Below, piece after piece: positions 6,551-14,711 of a DNA stretch of 64,000 nt. The notes under the pieces are model-generated. The model had not been told where the DNA came from and did no database searches. It saw only the letters and a program-made list of their open reading frames with translations. Location of the stretch: contig OZ257144.1 in NCBI GenBank assembly GCA_965279205.1, positions 1,116,001 to 1,180,000 on the forward strand, read 5' to 3'. The DNA is from UBA7672 sp965279205. Lineage in GTDB: Bacteria > Pseudomonadota > Alphaproteobacteria > Caulobacterales > Hyphomonadaceae. The position numbers were made by a program, and so were the translations under genes. Within the stretch, counting starts at the first letter, position 1, and each line of letters begins with the position of its first letter.

Positions 6551-6752
6551 TTGCTAGCGCGCGTTCGCGCGCTGGACCAGCCCATTGCTAACTGGAAGCG
6601 GACGAGTCCGCGTTCCCCGCGAAGGCGGGGATCCAGTCCGGCGGGCTTTGGCCCGCCAACTGTGGTTGTTTCGACAAGAGCTGTGCAGACCGTGAAGCGG
6701 CTGCAAGCGCGCTGAAGCGCGCTGGACTGGACCCCCGCCTTCGCGGGGGACA
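6551..6752. repeat. Palindromic repeats: reverse half-unit of pair 2 (6551-6579) and full pair 3 (6591-6665 / 6701-6752)
   Basis: A reverse-type half unit (ctagcgcgcgttcgcgcgctgg) at 6551-6579 lies just upstream of the GIY-YIG gene. It is followed by a forward unit at 6591-6665 (aactggaagcgga to cccgccaactg) and a reverse unit at 6701-6752, separated by a 35-nt spacer. Pair 3 has the same organisation as pair 1. The last unit abuts the decayed SEC-C reading frame. Confidence 0.8.
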
Positions 6753-6755
6753 CGG

Positions 6756-7028
6756 CCTCACTCCCTGAAAGTAGTCCTTGCGCTCGGCGCCGTCATAACG
6801 GCCGGACGTCATGCAGCAGTTCTTGAAATCTGCTCCGCGAACCGCAGGGGCAGGGCCAGTACAAGCAATGGGCGGCCGAGCTTTTCGGTGAGTTCGATCT
6901 CGCCGCCCTTGATGAAGCGGCGCCCGCGCTTGACGTGCGTCTCGCTGGGGAAGCCCCTACGCCGCTTGCTCATGGTCTGAGTGCGGGGCGTGAAAGGAGG
7001 GGGCGTCTTCGAATTTGTCGCGTGCCAT
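6756..7028 (-). pseudogene. Decayed SEC-C motif protein gene
   Basis: A strong ribosome binding site (AGGAGG) precedes an ATG at 7026-7028. That frame (MARDKFEDAPSF...) stops after 23 codons. A second frame starting at 6973 gives MSKRRRGFPSE then HVKRGRRF and ELTEKLGR. A third frame carries WPCPCGSRS, and a fourth segment, in the first frame again, carries DFKNCCMTSGRYD. Joined together these match a short SEC-C zinc-binding protein (CPCGS...FKxCC), so the gene seems broken by at least two frameshifts. The 3' end runs into the palindromic repeat at 6752. Sequencing errors are an alternative explanation. Confidence 0.5.
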
Positions 7029-7075
7029 GGGTGCCTCCTGTGTTGAGGGGGATCAACGCAAGTCGAAGACGCAGT

Positions 7076-7273
7076 CTAAAACGTCAGAGGACCTGACCGT
7101 TCGTTTTCTGCTGATTTCAACGAGTGAGGCCCGAATGTATCATTGAATTTCTTGGTGCCAACAAACCAAGTGCACCAAATCGCCTGTGAACCCATATGCT
7201 CGCCGACGGCGTCGACGGTCATCATCGGTCCTCCGCTTTTCAATCGCACGATGTCGCCAGGTTTCCAGTCCAT
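7076..7273 (-). CDS. DUF2158 (YodC-family) small protein
   Basis: The 65-residue product starts MDWKPGDIVRLKSGGPMMTV and continues with a WCTWFVG segment, the signature of the DUF2158/YodC family: a small, probably SH3-like beta-barrel protein of unknown function, often found in accessory regions. I chose the start at 7273 because AAGGAA lies 5 nt upstream; an ATG nine codons earlier lacks such a site. It is the first of three small genes on this strand in a stretch visibly less GC-rich than its surroundings. Confidence 0.8.
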   Translation of the reverse strand: MDWKPGDIVRLKSGGPMMTVDAVGEHMGSQAIWCTWFVGTKKFNDTFGPHSLKSAENERSGPLTF

Positions 7274-7307
7274 GTCGTTTCCTTTTCTGTGATTGCCCAC
7301 TGCGAGA

Positions 7308-8162
7308 TCATCCGTTGAGATTTGAGTCCGGATCGAATCCGATACGCGGTGCGAGTTCGTTCATCGCGTAATGAACAAATTGCTTTCCAAGTTCGGTGAG
7401 TTCGTATTCTTCCTCGTCATCAAACGCAGACTTCATTTGGGTTGAACCTTCGCCCCGACGTGACCCGCTCGTCGATTTTTTGATGAAGTTTCCCGCGTAG
7501 TCCGTTTCGCGGTGTTGCCGAATGACGCTGCCGGTTGAAAGATCGCGAATAAGAAGCTTGAAAAGGTCTGCATCTGCAGAATCTTCGCGCACGGTTGGTT
7601 TGCCGAGTTTCCTCCAGATGCCGCCGCGCGTGATGCTTTGTGCGTTGTAGATCGCGCCGATCACTTCGAAGTGGAATTCGGAATAGTTTGCGATCCAGTC
7701 AAGGAACAACGAGACGACATCATCTGACGTAGTCCGAGCGGCAGCCGCGTTCGCCAGGATGTTTCGAACAATCCGCTGCTTCTCCTCGCTCTGCGTGCTG
7801 TTCCAGTTGCGAAAGGCCTTTCGCACGAGTGTCTGGTATTCCGGTGATGTGACGCGATCGGTGATCTTTTCGTCCTGCATGTCCAAGCGCGACATCAGTT
7901 CGGCCATAACCCGATACTTTTCTCTCATCTCCTCTTGGATCATTTTGAACCACGCGATGAACATAGCATTCGCGCGGTCTTGTTCGGCGCCAGACCATGC
8001 GCCCGCGATCCAAGACATTAGGCCGCCGACGAACGGAACGCCTGCGCCAACGATCTCCAATCCAGCTTGTCCGGCCTTGGACAAACCTTTGGTCTCAATT
8101 CCCGAGAATTCGTCGTCGAGATTCTTATCGACGAACTCGTTGTCACCGCCTTCAGGCATCAT
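7308..8162 (-). CDS. Unknown 284-residue protein with N-terminal hydrophobic segment
   Basis: I do not recognise the family. Residues 1-27 are acidic. Residues about 28-56 are glycine-rich and hydrophobic (AGLEIVGAGVPFVGGLMSWIAGAW), able to form a membrane or amphipathic helix. Residues about 60-105 are helical and charged (EEMREKYRVMAELMSRLDMQ). The segment TQSEEKQRIVRNILANAAAA is of a kind seen in many uncharacterised proteins from defence and plasmid loci. The C-terminus (YELTELGKQFVHYAMNEL) looks like a winged-helix fragment. Base composition is lower in GC than the flanks. A role as a phage-defence or toxic membrane effector is possible from context but unproven. Confidence 0.7.
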   Translation of the reverse strand: MMPEGGDNEFVDKNLDDEFSGIETKGLSKAGQAGLEIVGAGVPFVGGLMSWIAGAWSGAEQDRANAMFIAWFKMIQEEMREKYRVMAELMSRLDMQDEKITDRVTSPEYQTLVRKAFRNWNSTQSEEKQRIVRNILANAAAARTTSDDVVSLFLDWIANYSEFHFEVIGAIYNAQSITRGGIWRKLGKPTVREDSADADLFKLLIRDLSTGSVIRQHRETDYAGNFIKKSTSGSRRGEGSTQMKSAFDDEEEYELTELGKQFVHYAMNELAPRIGFDPDSNLNG

Positions 8163-8219
8163 GGCATTCCATGGCTTAGAGAAACGCCGAGACCTCGCGC
8201 ACGAGGTCTCAGCATCCGA

Positions 8220-8507
8220 CTACGGACATTCAGGAAGGCTGAGCAGGTTGTTCGGCTCGGAACCGTCGGCTTTGGTTTTGATGTACTTGTTGCCGTACGG
8301 GCTCGTGGCGACGATGACGTCGACTTCCTTGCCGTTCACCTCGACATAGAATTCCCACTTACCGGACTCGATCCCGTCGATCGCTTCCTTTTGTGTGACC
8401 TTCCAGCGGGTGTTGTCCGCGTTCAGTCCGCCGACGTGCGTAATACGCTCGTAGGGGTTGTAGCGGTCGTCCTTATTGATGCACCGGATACGATGGCGCG
8501 AAGCCAT
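8220..8507 (-). CDS. DUF3892 protein
   Basis: The 95-residue product contains the DUF3892 features: an N-terminal I-CINKDDR-NP-ERI-H-GG block, RWKVTQKEAIDGIESGKWEF, and a C-terminal VDVIVATSPYGNKYIKT followed by NNLLSLPEC. The family is a small domain of unknown function, typically sporadic in bacteria and often close to plasmid, defence or DNA-repair genes. AGGAGG lies 6 nt before the ATG. That ribosome binding site is complementary to an upstream CCTCCT, which may fold over it (8513-8530). Confidence 0.88.
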   Translation of the reverse strand: MASRHRIRCINKDDRYNPYERITHVGGLNADNTRWKVTQKEAIDGIESGKWEFYVEVNGKEVDVIVATSPYGNKYIKTKADGSEPNNLLSLPECP

Positions 8508-8512
8508 TCTAA

Positions 8513-8530
8513 CCTCCTAGATTAAGGAGG
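8513..8530 (-). promoter_or_regulatory. Hairpin sequestering the DUF3892 ribosome binding site
   Basis: On the minus strand CCTCCT-TAATCT-AGGAGG forms a perfect 6-bp stem whose 3' arm is the ribosome binding site of the DUF3892 gene. Such a hairpin would lower translation unless melted or bound. Seen directly as sequence; the effect is inferred. Confidence 0.45.
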
Positions 8531-8601
8531 TCGGGCCTTGACGATGGGGTGCGGCACAGTTCAAGTTTTTGCCGCGAGTGAACAACCGTCTTGGCCCGAC
8601 C
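8529..8601. repeat. Inverted repeat bordering the accessory islet
   Basis: GGTCGGGCC (8529-8537) and GGCCCGACC (8593-8601) are perfect inverted copies, with near-complementary extensions (ttgacg and cgtctt) inward. The repeat lies between the DUF3892 gene and the thiC terminator. It may be a long hairpin in a transcript or a border of the accessory islet. No gene is visible in 8531-8763. Confidence 0.35.
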
Positions 8602-8624
8602 ACCGGGTTATGCGGATCGCAAAT

Positions 8625-8656
8625 GAAGCCGTCGGAGCTCGAACTCCGGCGGCTTC
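8625..8656 (-). terminator. Strong hairpin downstream of thiC, likely terminator
   Basis: GAAGCCGTCGGAG and CTCCGGCGGCTTC form a 13-bp stem with one G-T pair and a 6-nt loop, about 110 nt past the thiC stop codon. A clear T-run follows on the plus strand (TTATTT); on the minus strand the tail is only ATTT, so the hairpin may act in either direction. Confidence 0.5.
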
Positions 8657-8763
8657 TTATTTGGCCGCGATTCGCGAGGTGCGACAAATCAGCGCCAATG
8701 GCAAGTTACTCACACGCTATATACGGGGTCTGTCCACAGGATTCTGGCGTATTAGTTGATCCG

Positions 8764-10625
<1,862 letters not shown>

Positions 10626-10629
<4 letters not shown>

Positions 10630-11180
10630 GGTGCGGGCTCCAGGAAGGTCTGTTCGATGATGGCTTTGGCCTCGAGCGGGCGCTCGAGATGGAGGAGGGA
10701 GAAGGCGTGGCTGACGCTGTCGTCGTCCTTGCGCAGCACGAAGATGTCGGGCGAGCGGGTGCGGCCGCCGGCGATGACCTGGTCGACATCGGCAGCGGCG
10801 ATCTCGTCGACCACCTGTCCGCTGGCGTCGGCGGCGAGCATGCGCTGGTTGGTGGCGGCGAAGAATTGCGCGGCGGGGGAGGCCTGGCCAAGCCTTGCGA
10901 ACGAGAAGGCGGCGACGATGCCAAAGGTGATCGCGAAGACGAGGAAGACCGGTGCGCCAAGGGCGGAAGCCATGGTCCACGCCTGCATGTCGCGGAAGGT
11001 TTCGTAGAAGCGCCAGGCGGAAAGCAGGGCAACGAACGCAAGCGCGCTGGCGATCGCGGCGGTGCGCAGGCGTGCGCGGGCAAGTTCGGCGTGGCGCAGG
11101 GCGGGCGAGCCTGCGGCGCTCCAGACGATCTGCTCGCCGGGCCTGAGGTGGTTTGTCCAGATGACGGTGTCGCTGCTCAC
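10626..11180 (-). CDS. Two-helix membrane protein in the TPP-riboswitch operon
   Basis: With a GTG start at 11178-11180 (AGGAG lies 5 nt upstream) the product has 184 residues. An N-terminal cytoplasmic segment (LRPGEQIVWSAAG, like the start of bacterial PH-type domains) is followed by two membrane helices (about residues 42-60 and 74-98). A soluble C-terminal half contains FFAATNQRML and SPDIFVLRKDDDS. This resembles bPH-like or YdbS-type membrane proteins, whose roles are mostly unknown. The gene lies directly after a TPP riboswitch and is translationally coupled to thiC, so thiamine pyrophosphate should control it. Upstream in-frame starts fall inside the riboswitch and are unlikely. Confidence 0.72.
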
Positions 11181-11187
11181 GTCCACT

Positions 11188-11342
11188 CCTGTCCCTTCGC
11201 CGGCATGACCCGGATCAGGTTCTAAGGGTGCTCCTGCGGCTTCGCCCTCGTTCTTCGAGACGCCCAATGCGTGGGCTCCTCAGGATGAGGGCTCAGGGGC
11301 AGGATCTCAGCAGGCTTCCGCCCGCGCCCCTCGGATAGGTGG
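11188..11342 (-). promoter_or_regulatory. TPP (THI-element) riboswitch
   Basis: Read on the minus strand, the element starts near CCTATCCGAGGGGCGC, contains the conserved GCTGAGAT, and ends with CACCCTTAGAACCTGATC followed by CGGGTCATGCCGGCGAAGGGA, the hallmark thiamine pyrophosphate aptamer. The 3' strand of P1 (GGGACAGG) overlaps the AGGAG ribosome binding site of the downstream gene at 11186-11190, which suggests control at translation initiation. The region between CTGAGA and CACCC, normally short or absent, carries an inserted stem of about 60 nt. Confidence 0.95.
11245..11291 (-). repeat. Intergenic palindromic repeat inside the riboswitch P3a arm
   Basis: On the minus strand CCCTCATCCTGAGGAGCCC is followed by acgcatt, then GGGCGTCTCGAAGAACGAGGG: a self-complementary element of the CCTCATCCTGAGGAGC...GCGTCTCGAAGGATGAGG type that I know as a frequent alphaproteobacterial intergenic repeat. 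It is framed by TCCTGC and GCAGGA, which close the arm. Confidence 0.6.
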
Positions 11343-11350
11343 AGACTAGC

Positions 11351-12172
11351 TCAGGCCGGACAGTCTTTCCAGTGCGCGGCAAGCGCGTCGCGCCAGACCT
11401 TGTCGCCGTCGGCGAAGGCGACTGAGTCGAGCTTCAGCAGGAAATCCTTGTACCCGGGATGATTGGGCTGGCCGAAGCTGGCCTCGACGACGTGGCCGTA
11501 TTTCGCATCGAGCCAGAGATCGCCGCCCTTCCTGCCGAGCGCGCCGCCGCTGATGCGGTAGCGGTTGGAGAGGATGCCGTTGCGTGGCTGCGCTCCAACG
11601 AAATCGGCATGCGCTTCGCCCAGCACGCGGACCAGCGGCATGCGATCGGGCCAGGCAAGCGCAAGGCCGAAGTTGAAATCGTCCGGGCCAGCGACGCCGC
11701 GCGGACCGAAGACTGCGAACTCGGCGAGATCGAAATCGTAGAGGCGCCACGGCGCGCGCGGCGCCGCGTGTGTCTCGACCGGTTCCGCGGCAGGATCGCC
11801 GAGGCGGACGTCGAACTTGTCCGCCGCGCGGTCGACGTCGATCCACGCCTGGGGCGCCTGTGTCAGCTCGCGCGTCAGCCGCCCGCCGACGAGCCGGGAC
11901 ATTTCGCGCGCATCTGGTTTCGCCTGCGCCGTGACATAGGCGGCGTCGGTGCACGGCGCGACCATCTTCACGACTTCCAGCCGAGCCGGTTCGCGCGAGA
12001 GGATGTGGACGATGATCCGCTCGGGCATTGTTCCGTCCTGGCCGGAGCGCGTGTAGGTGAGCGTGACCGGCTTGGGCGGCGGCGCGGGCGGCGGTGCAGC
12101 GGGCTTTCGCTCCTCCTCACAGGCGGCAAGAGCGAGCGCAAACAGCGCGGCGAAGAGGCGTGCGGGCGCCAT
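11351..12172 (-). CDS. Lipoprotein of unknown function
   Basis: I chose the ATG at 12170-12172, giving 273 residues with a short lipoprotein signal peptide (MAPARLFAALFALALAAC, lipidation at Cys18) followed by a charged and Pro-rich linker (EEERKPAAPPPAPPPKP). The mature part is beta-rich, with no family I can name; it contains two further cysteines (TDAAY and KDCPA regions) that could form a disulfide. The gene ends just before the TPP riboswitch of the thiC operon on the same strand. A fragment of its 3' end plus flank is duplicated at 12333-12378. Confidence 0.75.
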   Translation of the reverse strand: MAPARLFAALFALALAACEEERKPAAPPPAPPPKPVTLTYTRSGQDGTMPERIIVHILSREPARLEVVKMVAPCTDAAYVTAQAKPDAREMSRLVGGRLTRELTQAPQAWIDVDRAADKFDVRLGDPAAEPVETHAAPRAPWRLYDFDLAEFAVFGPRGVAGPDDFNFGLALAWPDRMPLVRVLGEAHADFVGAQPRNGILSNRYRISGGALGRKGGDLWLDAKYGHVVEASFGQPNHPGYKDFLLKLDSVAFADGDKVWRDALAAHWKDCPA

Positions 12173-12332
12173 GACGTTCCCCGGACCAGCAGCCAAATCT
12201 AATGCGGCGCGGGCATCGGCGTCAAAGCGCCTTCAAGGCGAGTTTTTCCATCACTCCGTTCGGGAAAGAGCCGCAGGGCTTTTCGCGCGACGGGTTAGCA
12301 GAATGTGAGGCCTGCCTGCCTGCTTTGGCCTC

Positions 12333-12378
12333 CGCGCCCCTCGGATGGGCTCAAGCCGAACAGTCTTTCCGGTGCGCG
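12333..12378. repeat. Duplicated fragment of the lipoprotein 3' end and riboswitch border
   Basis: The sequence cgcgcccctcggat, then ctcaagccgaacagtctttcc and ggtgcgcg closely matches 11323-11378, except that about 11 nt are missing between the two blocks. The source covers the 5' edge of the TPP riboswitch and the last codons of the lipoprotein gene at 11351-12172. This copy lies upstream of that gene, indicating an old partial duplication. It also explains a stray cluster of open frames here. Confidence 0.6.
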
Positions 12379-12389
12379 TCAAAGCCGCG

Positions 12390-12806
12390 TCAGGGCGAAA
12401 CGCTGGCGTGGACCATGAGGCCGGCGGCGAGCAGCAAAGCGCCGGCAATTAGTGCGAAGACGGCCCAGATGCGGACGATGTTGGGCGAGGAAACCGCCGC
12501 CGCGCCGAATTTCAGGAGCGCTTCGGGGATGGCCATCATGGCGATGCCCTCGATCAGCACGATCCAGTTGACCAGCGAGACGATGATGGCGAGCGGGTCG
12601 GTCCACAGATTGTGCGCCATCACCAGCACCAGGCCGAGGCCGAGCATCGCGACAGCGGTGAGATAGATGAGCGCCGGTGAGCGCGCATAGTCCTCCACCA
12701 CCAGCTTCCAGCGATCCGTGGCGGCAATGCCGGAAAGCCCGGTAGCGATGAGGTAGACGCCATAGACCTTGGCGAAATCGAGGGTGAGCAGGGAGAAGGT
12801 GTCCAT
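12390..12806 (-). CDS. Four-helix integral membrane protein
   Basis: The 138-residue product consists almost entirely of four hydrophobic helices (about residues 10-28, 46-66, 73-93 and 108-132), with short loops and no signal peptide or known active-site motif. It looks like a small integral inner-membrane protein family common in alphaproteobacteria; I cannot assign a role. It starts with ATG at 12804-12806. It follows the thioesterase-like gene (12865-13611) on the same strand with a 58-nt gap, so they may be co-transcribed. Confidence 0.7.
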   Translation of the reverse strand: MDTFSLLTLDFAKVYGVYLIATGLSGIAATDRWKLVVEDYARSPALIYLTAVAMLGLGLVLVMAHNLWTDPLAIIVSLVNWIVLIEGIAMMAIPEALLKFGAAAVSSPNIVRIWAVFALIAGALLLAAGLMVHASVSP

Positions 12807-12864
12807 GGGCTGGCTCCTGGCGGGACTCGATCGGCTGGGAGCGGAGGGATTTCCGGCTCAGCCG

Positions 12865-13611
12865 TTACATCTCCTTCGTATGCGCGTGGGCGTCGATCTG
12901 GATCCACGTCTGTTCGGAGAAGGCAATGAGATCGCCGGTGTCGGAGAAGATCGCGGTGCCGGCGAAGTGCTTGCGGCGGTCCTGGCCTTTCGACCAGCCA
13001 ACGGTGACGAGGGGACGGTCAGCGCGTGGGCGGTCGAGGATCTGCGCGGACATGCGGCCGAGGAGGATCGGCTCCTTTTCGATGGCGAAGGCGCCCGGGC
13101 AGTCGAGCGCGGCCCAGATGAATTCAGGTGCGATGTGGCCCGTGGCGTCGGCGAGGTCGGGCATGGGTGTCCACGGCGCCGCGACAACGGGGAACGGATT
13201 GGGATTCTCGATGCCGGCGGGATCCTTGAGCCAGTCGGAAAAGATGCGCAGGCCATCGCCCACGGCGCGCGAGGGACCGCAGACAAAACAGTTCGGCAGG
13301 ACGTGATCCTCCGCGCCGCGGAAGGCTGCGGCGGCAACGGTTGCTGCTTCGAGGCCAGGCGAACGGATCTCCGGCGTTTCGAGCTGGACCGGCTTCAGCG
13401 ACATGATCAGCGTTGCGTCATCGGCCAGGATATCGAGCGCGCCGGCATTGGGCTGGGCGCGCAGCGCCTGTTCGAGCGGGATCGGCGCACGCAGCGTCGC
13501 CTCGATCGCGCCGGGGCCAAGGAAATGCGCGGCAAGGCCGGCGGAATAGCCGCCATTGCCCGAGGCAACGGGGCCGTTGAAACGCTTCGCGATACGGATG
13601 GTCTCTGTCAT
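12865..13611 (-). CDS. Hotdog-fold thioesterase-like protein
   Basis: The ATG at 13609-13611 gives 248 residues beginning MTETIRIAKRFNGPVASGNGGYSAG. The protein has the two-part hotdog layout of acyl-CoA thioesterase-like proteins: an N-terminal half with GNGGYSAGLAAHFL and a C-terminal half with FIWAALDCPGAFA and HFAGTAIF. The NCFVCGP motif in the middle (about residue 118) carries two cysteines that may bind metal. The substrate is unknown. An upstream in-frame ATG at 13776 would overlap the divergent hydrolase gene and is unlikely. Confidence 0.72.
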   Translation of the reverse strand: MTETIRIAKRFNGPVASGNGGYSAGLAAHFLGPGAIEATLRAPIPLEQALRAQPNAGALDILADDATLIMSLKPVQLETPEIRSPGLEAATVAAAAFRGAEDHVLPNCFVCGPSRAVGDGLRIFSDWLKDPAGIENPNPFPVVAAPWTPMPDLADATGHIAPEFIWAALDCPGAFAIEKEPILLGRMSAQILDRPRADRPLVTVGWSKGQDRRKHFAGTAIFSDTGDLIAFSEQTWIQIDAHAHTKEM

Positions 13612-13684
13612 GCGGGGAATGTAGGGGGCCAGGGCTCTGGACGCAAAGGCAGTGACGCGGGAGAAGTCGCAAAGGGATTTGCCG

Positions 13685-14362
13685 ATGCGCATGTCGAGAC
13701 GCAGCGTCATAGCAGGGTTTGCCGCATCAGGCTGCGCGAGCCTGGCGCGCGAGGCCCCAGCGCCGGCAGAATTCATGGCGGAAGACGGCGTTGCTCTGAC
13801 CGGCCTGGACTATGGCGCGGGGCGCCGCGCCGTCATCCTCGTCCCCGGCGGACATGGCGTCGGCGAGACCTGGGATGCGCAGGCGCGCCAACTGGTGAAG
13901 TCTGGATTCCGGGTTCTGGCAATCGACTATCGCGGACTTGGCAGGTCGCGCGTGCAGCAGGACGACAGCAAGACGCATCTCGATGTTCTCGGCGCCGTGA
14001 AGCACATGCGCGCGAACGGCGCGCAAAGCGTTGCCGTGGTCGGTGCGAGCTGGGGCGGGCGCGCTGCCGCCATGGCGGCGCTGGCGGCGCCGGGGCAGGT
14101 CGAGCGGATCATCCTGCTGGCCAACGCCTCGTTCGAGGGAGCGGAAAAGCTGGGCGGCCGAAAACTGTTCGCGGTGGCGCGCGACGATCGCGATGGGACG
14201 GGACGGACGCGGCTGGACGACATCCAGCGCCAGTTCGACGCTACGCCTGCGCCGAAGGAGATGCTGGTGCTGGAAGGAGCGGCCCACGCGCAGTTCATCT
14301 TTCTTGGGCCCGAGAGCGAGCGTCTGTATGCCGGGATGATGCGCTTCCTGTCGGCGGACTAG
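13685..14362 (+). CDS. Alpha/beta hydrolase, probable lipoprotein
   Basis: The 225-residue product begins MRMSRRSVIAGFAASGC, a twin-arginine-like and lipobox-bearing signal sequence (ASGC), so it is probably exported and lipid-anchored. The hydrolase domain has HGVGETWDAQ (oxyanion region), the nucleophile elbow GASWGG, and a late histidine in EGAAHAQF; the acid is probably the Asp in the VARDDRDG region. It looks like a small dienelactone-hydrolase-type or esterase-type enzyme. Its substrate is unknown. An earlier start at 13652 would place charged residues before the signal. The gene is divergent from the thioesterase-like gene. Confidence 0.78.
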   Translation: MRMSRRSVIAGFAASGCASLAREAPAPAEFMAEDGVALTGLDYGAGRRAVILVPGGHGVGETWDAQARQLVKSGFRVLAIDYRGLGRSRVQQDDSKTHLDVLGAVKHMRANGAQSVAVVGASWGGRAAAMAALAAPGQVERIILLANASFEGAEKLGGRKLFAVARDDRDGTGRTRLDDIQRQFDATPAPKEMLVLEGAAHAQFIFLGPESERLYAGMMRFLSAD

Positions 14363-14380
14363 CAGCCGATATCGCTCCGG

Positions 14381-14623
14381 CTAATTGTTCTCGTGATGGT
14401 GGCCGGCGCCGTCCTGATGGCGGGGGCTGTCGTCGTCCAGCGAGCAATGATGGTGACCGTCGCGGTCGTAATAACGATGGAGGCCGAACGGGCAGTCGCC
14501 GTCGAGATATTCGAGGTCGCTGTAGAGCGAGAGGGCGGTGCCGAACAGCGCCATCTCGTCGGTGGTGCAGGCGGAGAGCGCAGGGGCAGCGATCAGCGCG
14601 GCGAGTGCGATCTTCAGCTTCAT
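14381..14623 (-). CDS. Small histidine-rich lipoprotein
   Basis: The ATG at 14621-14623 gives 80 residues: a lipoprotein signal (MKLKIALAALIAAPALSAC) and a mature part of about 61 residues with a Cys and a His/Asp-rich C-terminus (DRDGHHHCSLDDD, then RHQDGAGHHHENN). The cluster of histidines suggests metal binding (zinc, nickel or copper) at the cell surface or periplasm. I know no family. It converges on the hydrolase gene with an 18-nt gap. Confidence 0.7.
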   Translation of the reverse strand: MKLKIALAALIAAPALSACTTDEMALFGTALSLYSDLEYLDGDCPFGLHRYYDRDGHHHCSLDDDSPRHQDGAGHHHENN

Positions 14624-14711
14624 GAAAGGGCCCCGACGGACGTCCCGGCGTCGAGCCGCATCATGAAGGATCGACAAAGCGAAAGCGAGCGGGCTCGCGC
14701 GGCGGCAGGCG

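Noticed and set aside
5905..6752. CRISPR array
   Set aside because: Repeat units alternate in orientation, are long and palindromic, and have no uniform spacers or cas genes.
10630..10980. N-terminal extension of ThiC
   Set aside because: The added residues are Arg/His-rich, unconserved and overlap the coupled membrane-protein gene in another frame.
12769..14625. A 618-codon plus-strand frame
   Set aside because: It is antisense to the thioesterase-like gene and overlaps the hydrolase gene in another frame; its composition is Arg/Gly-rich and it has no domain.
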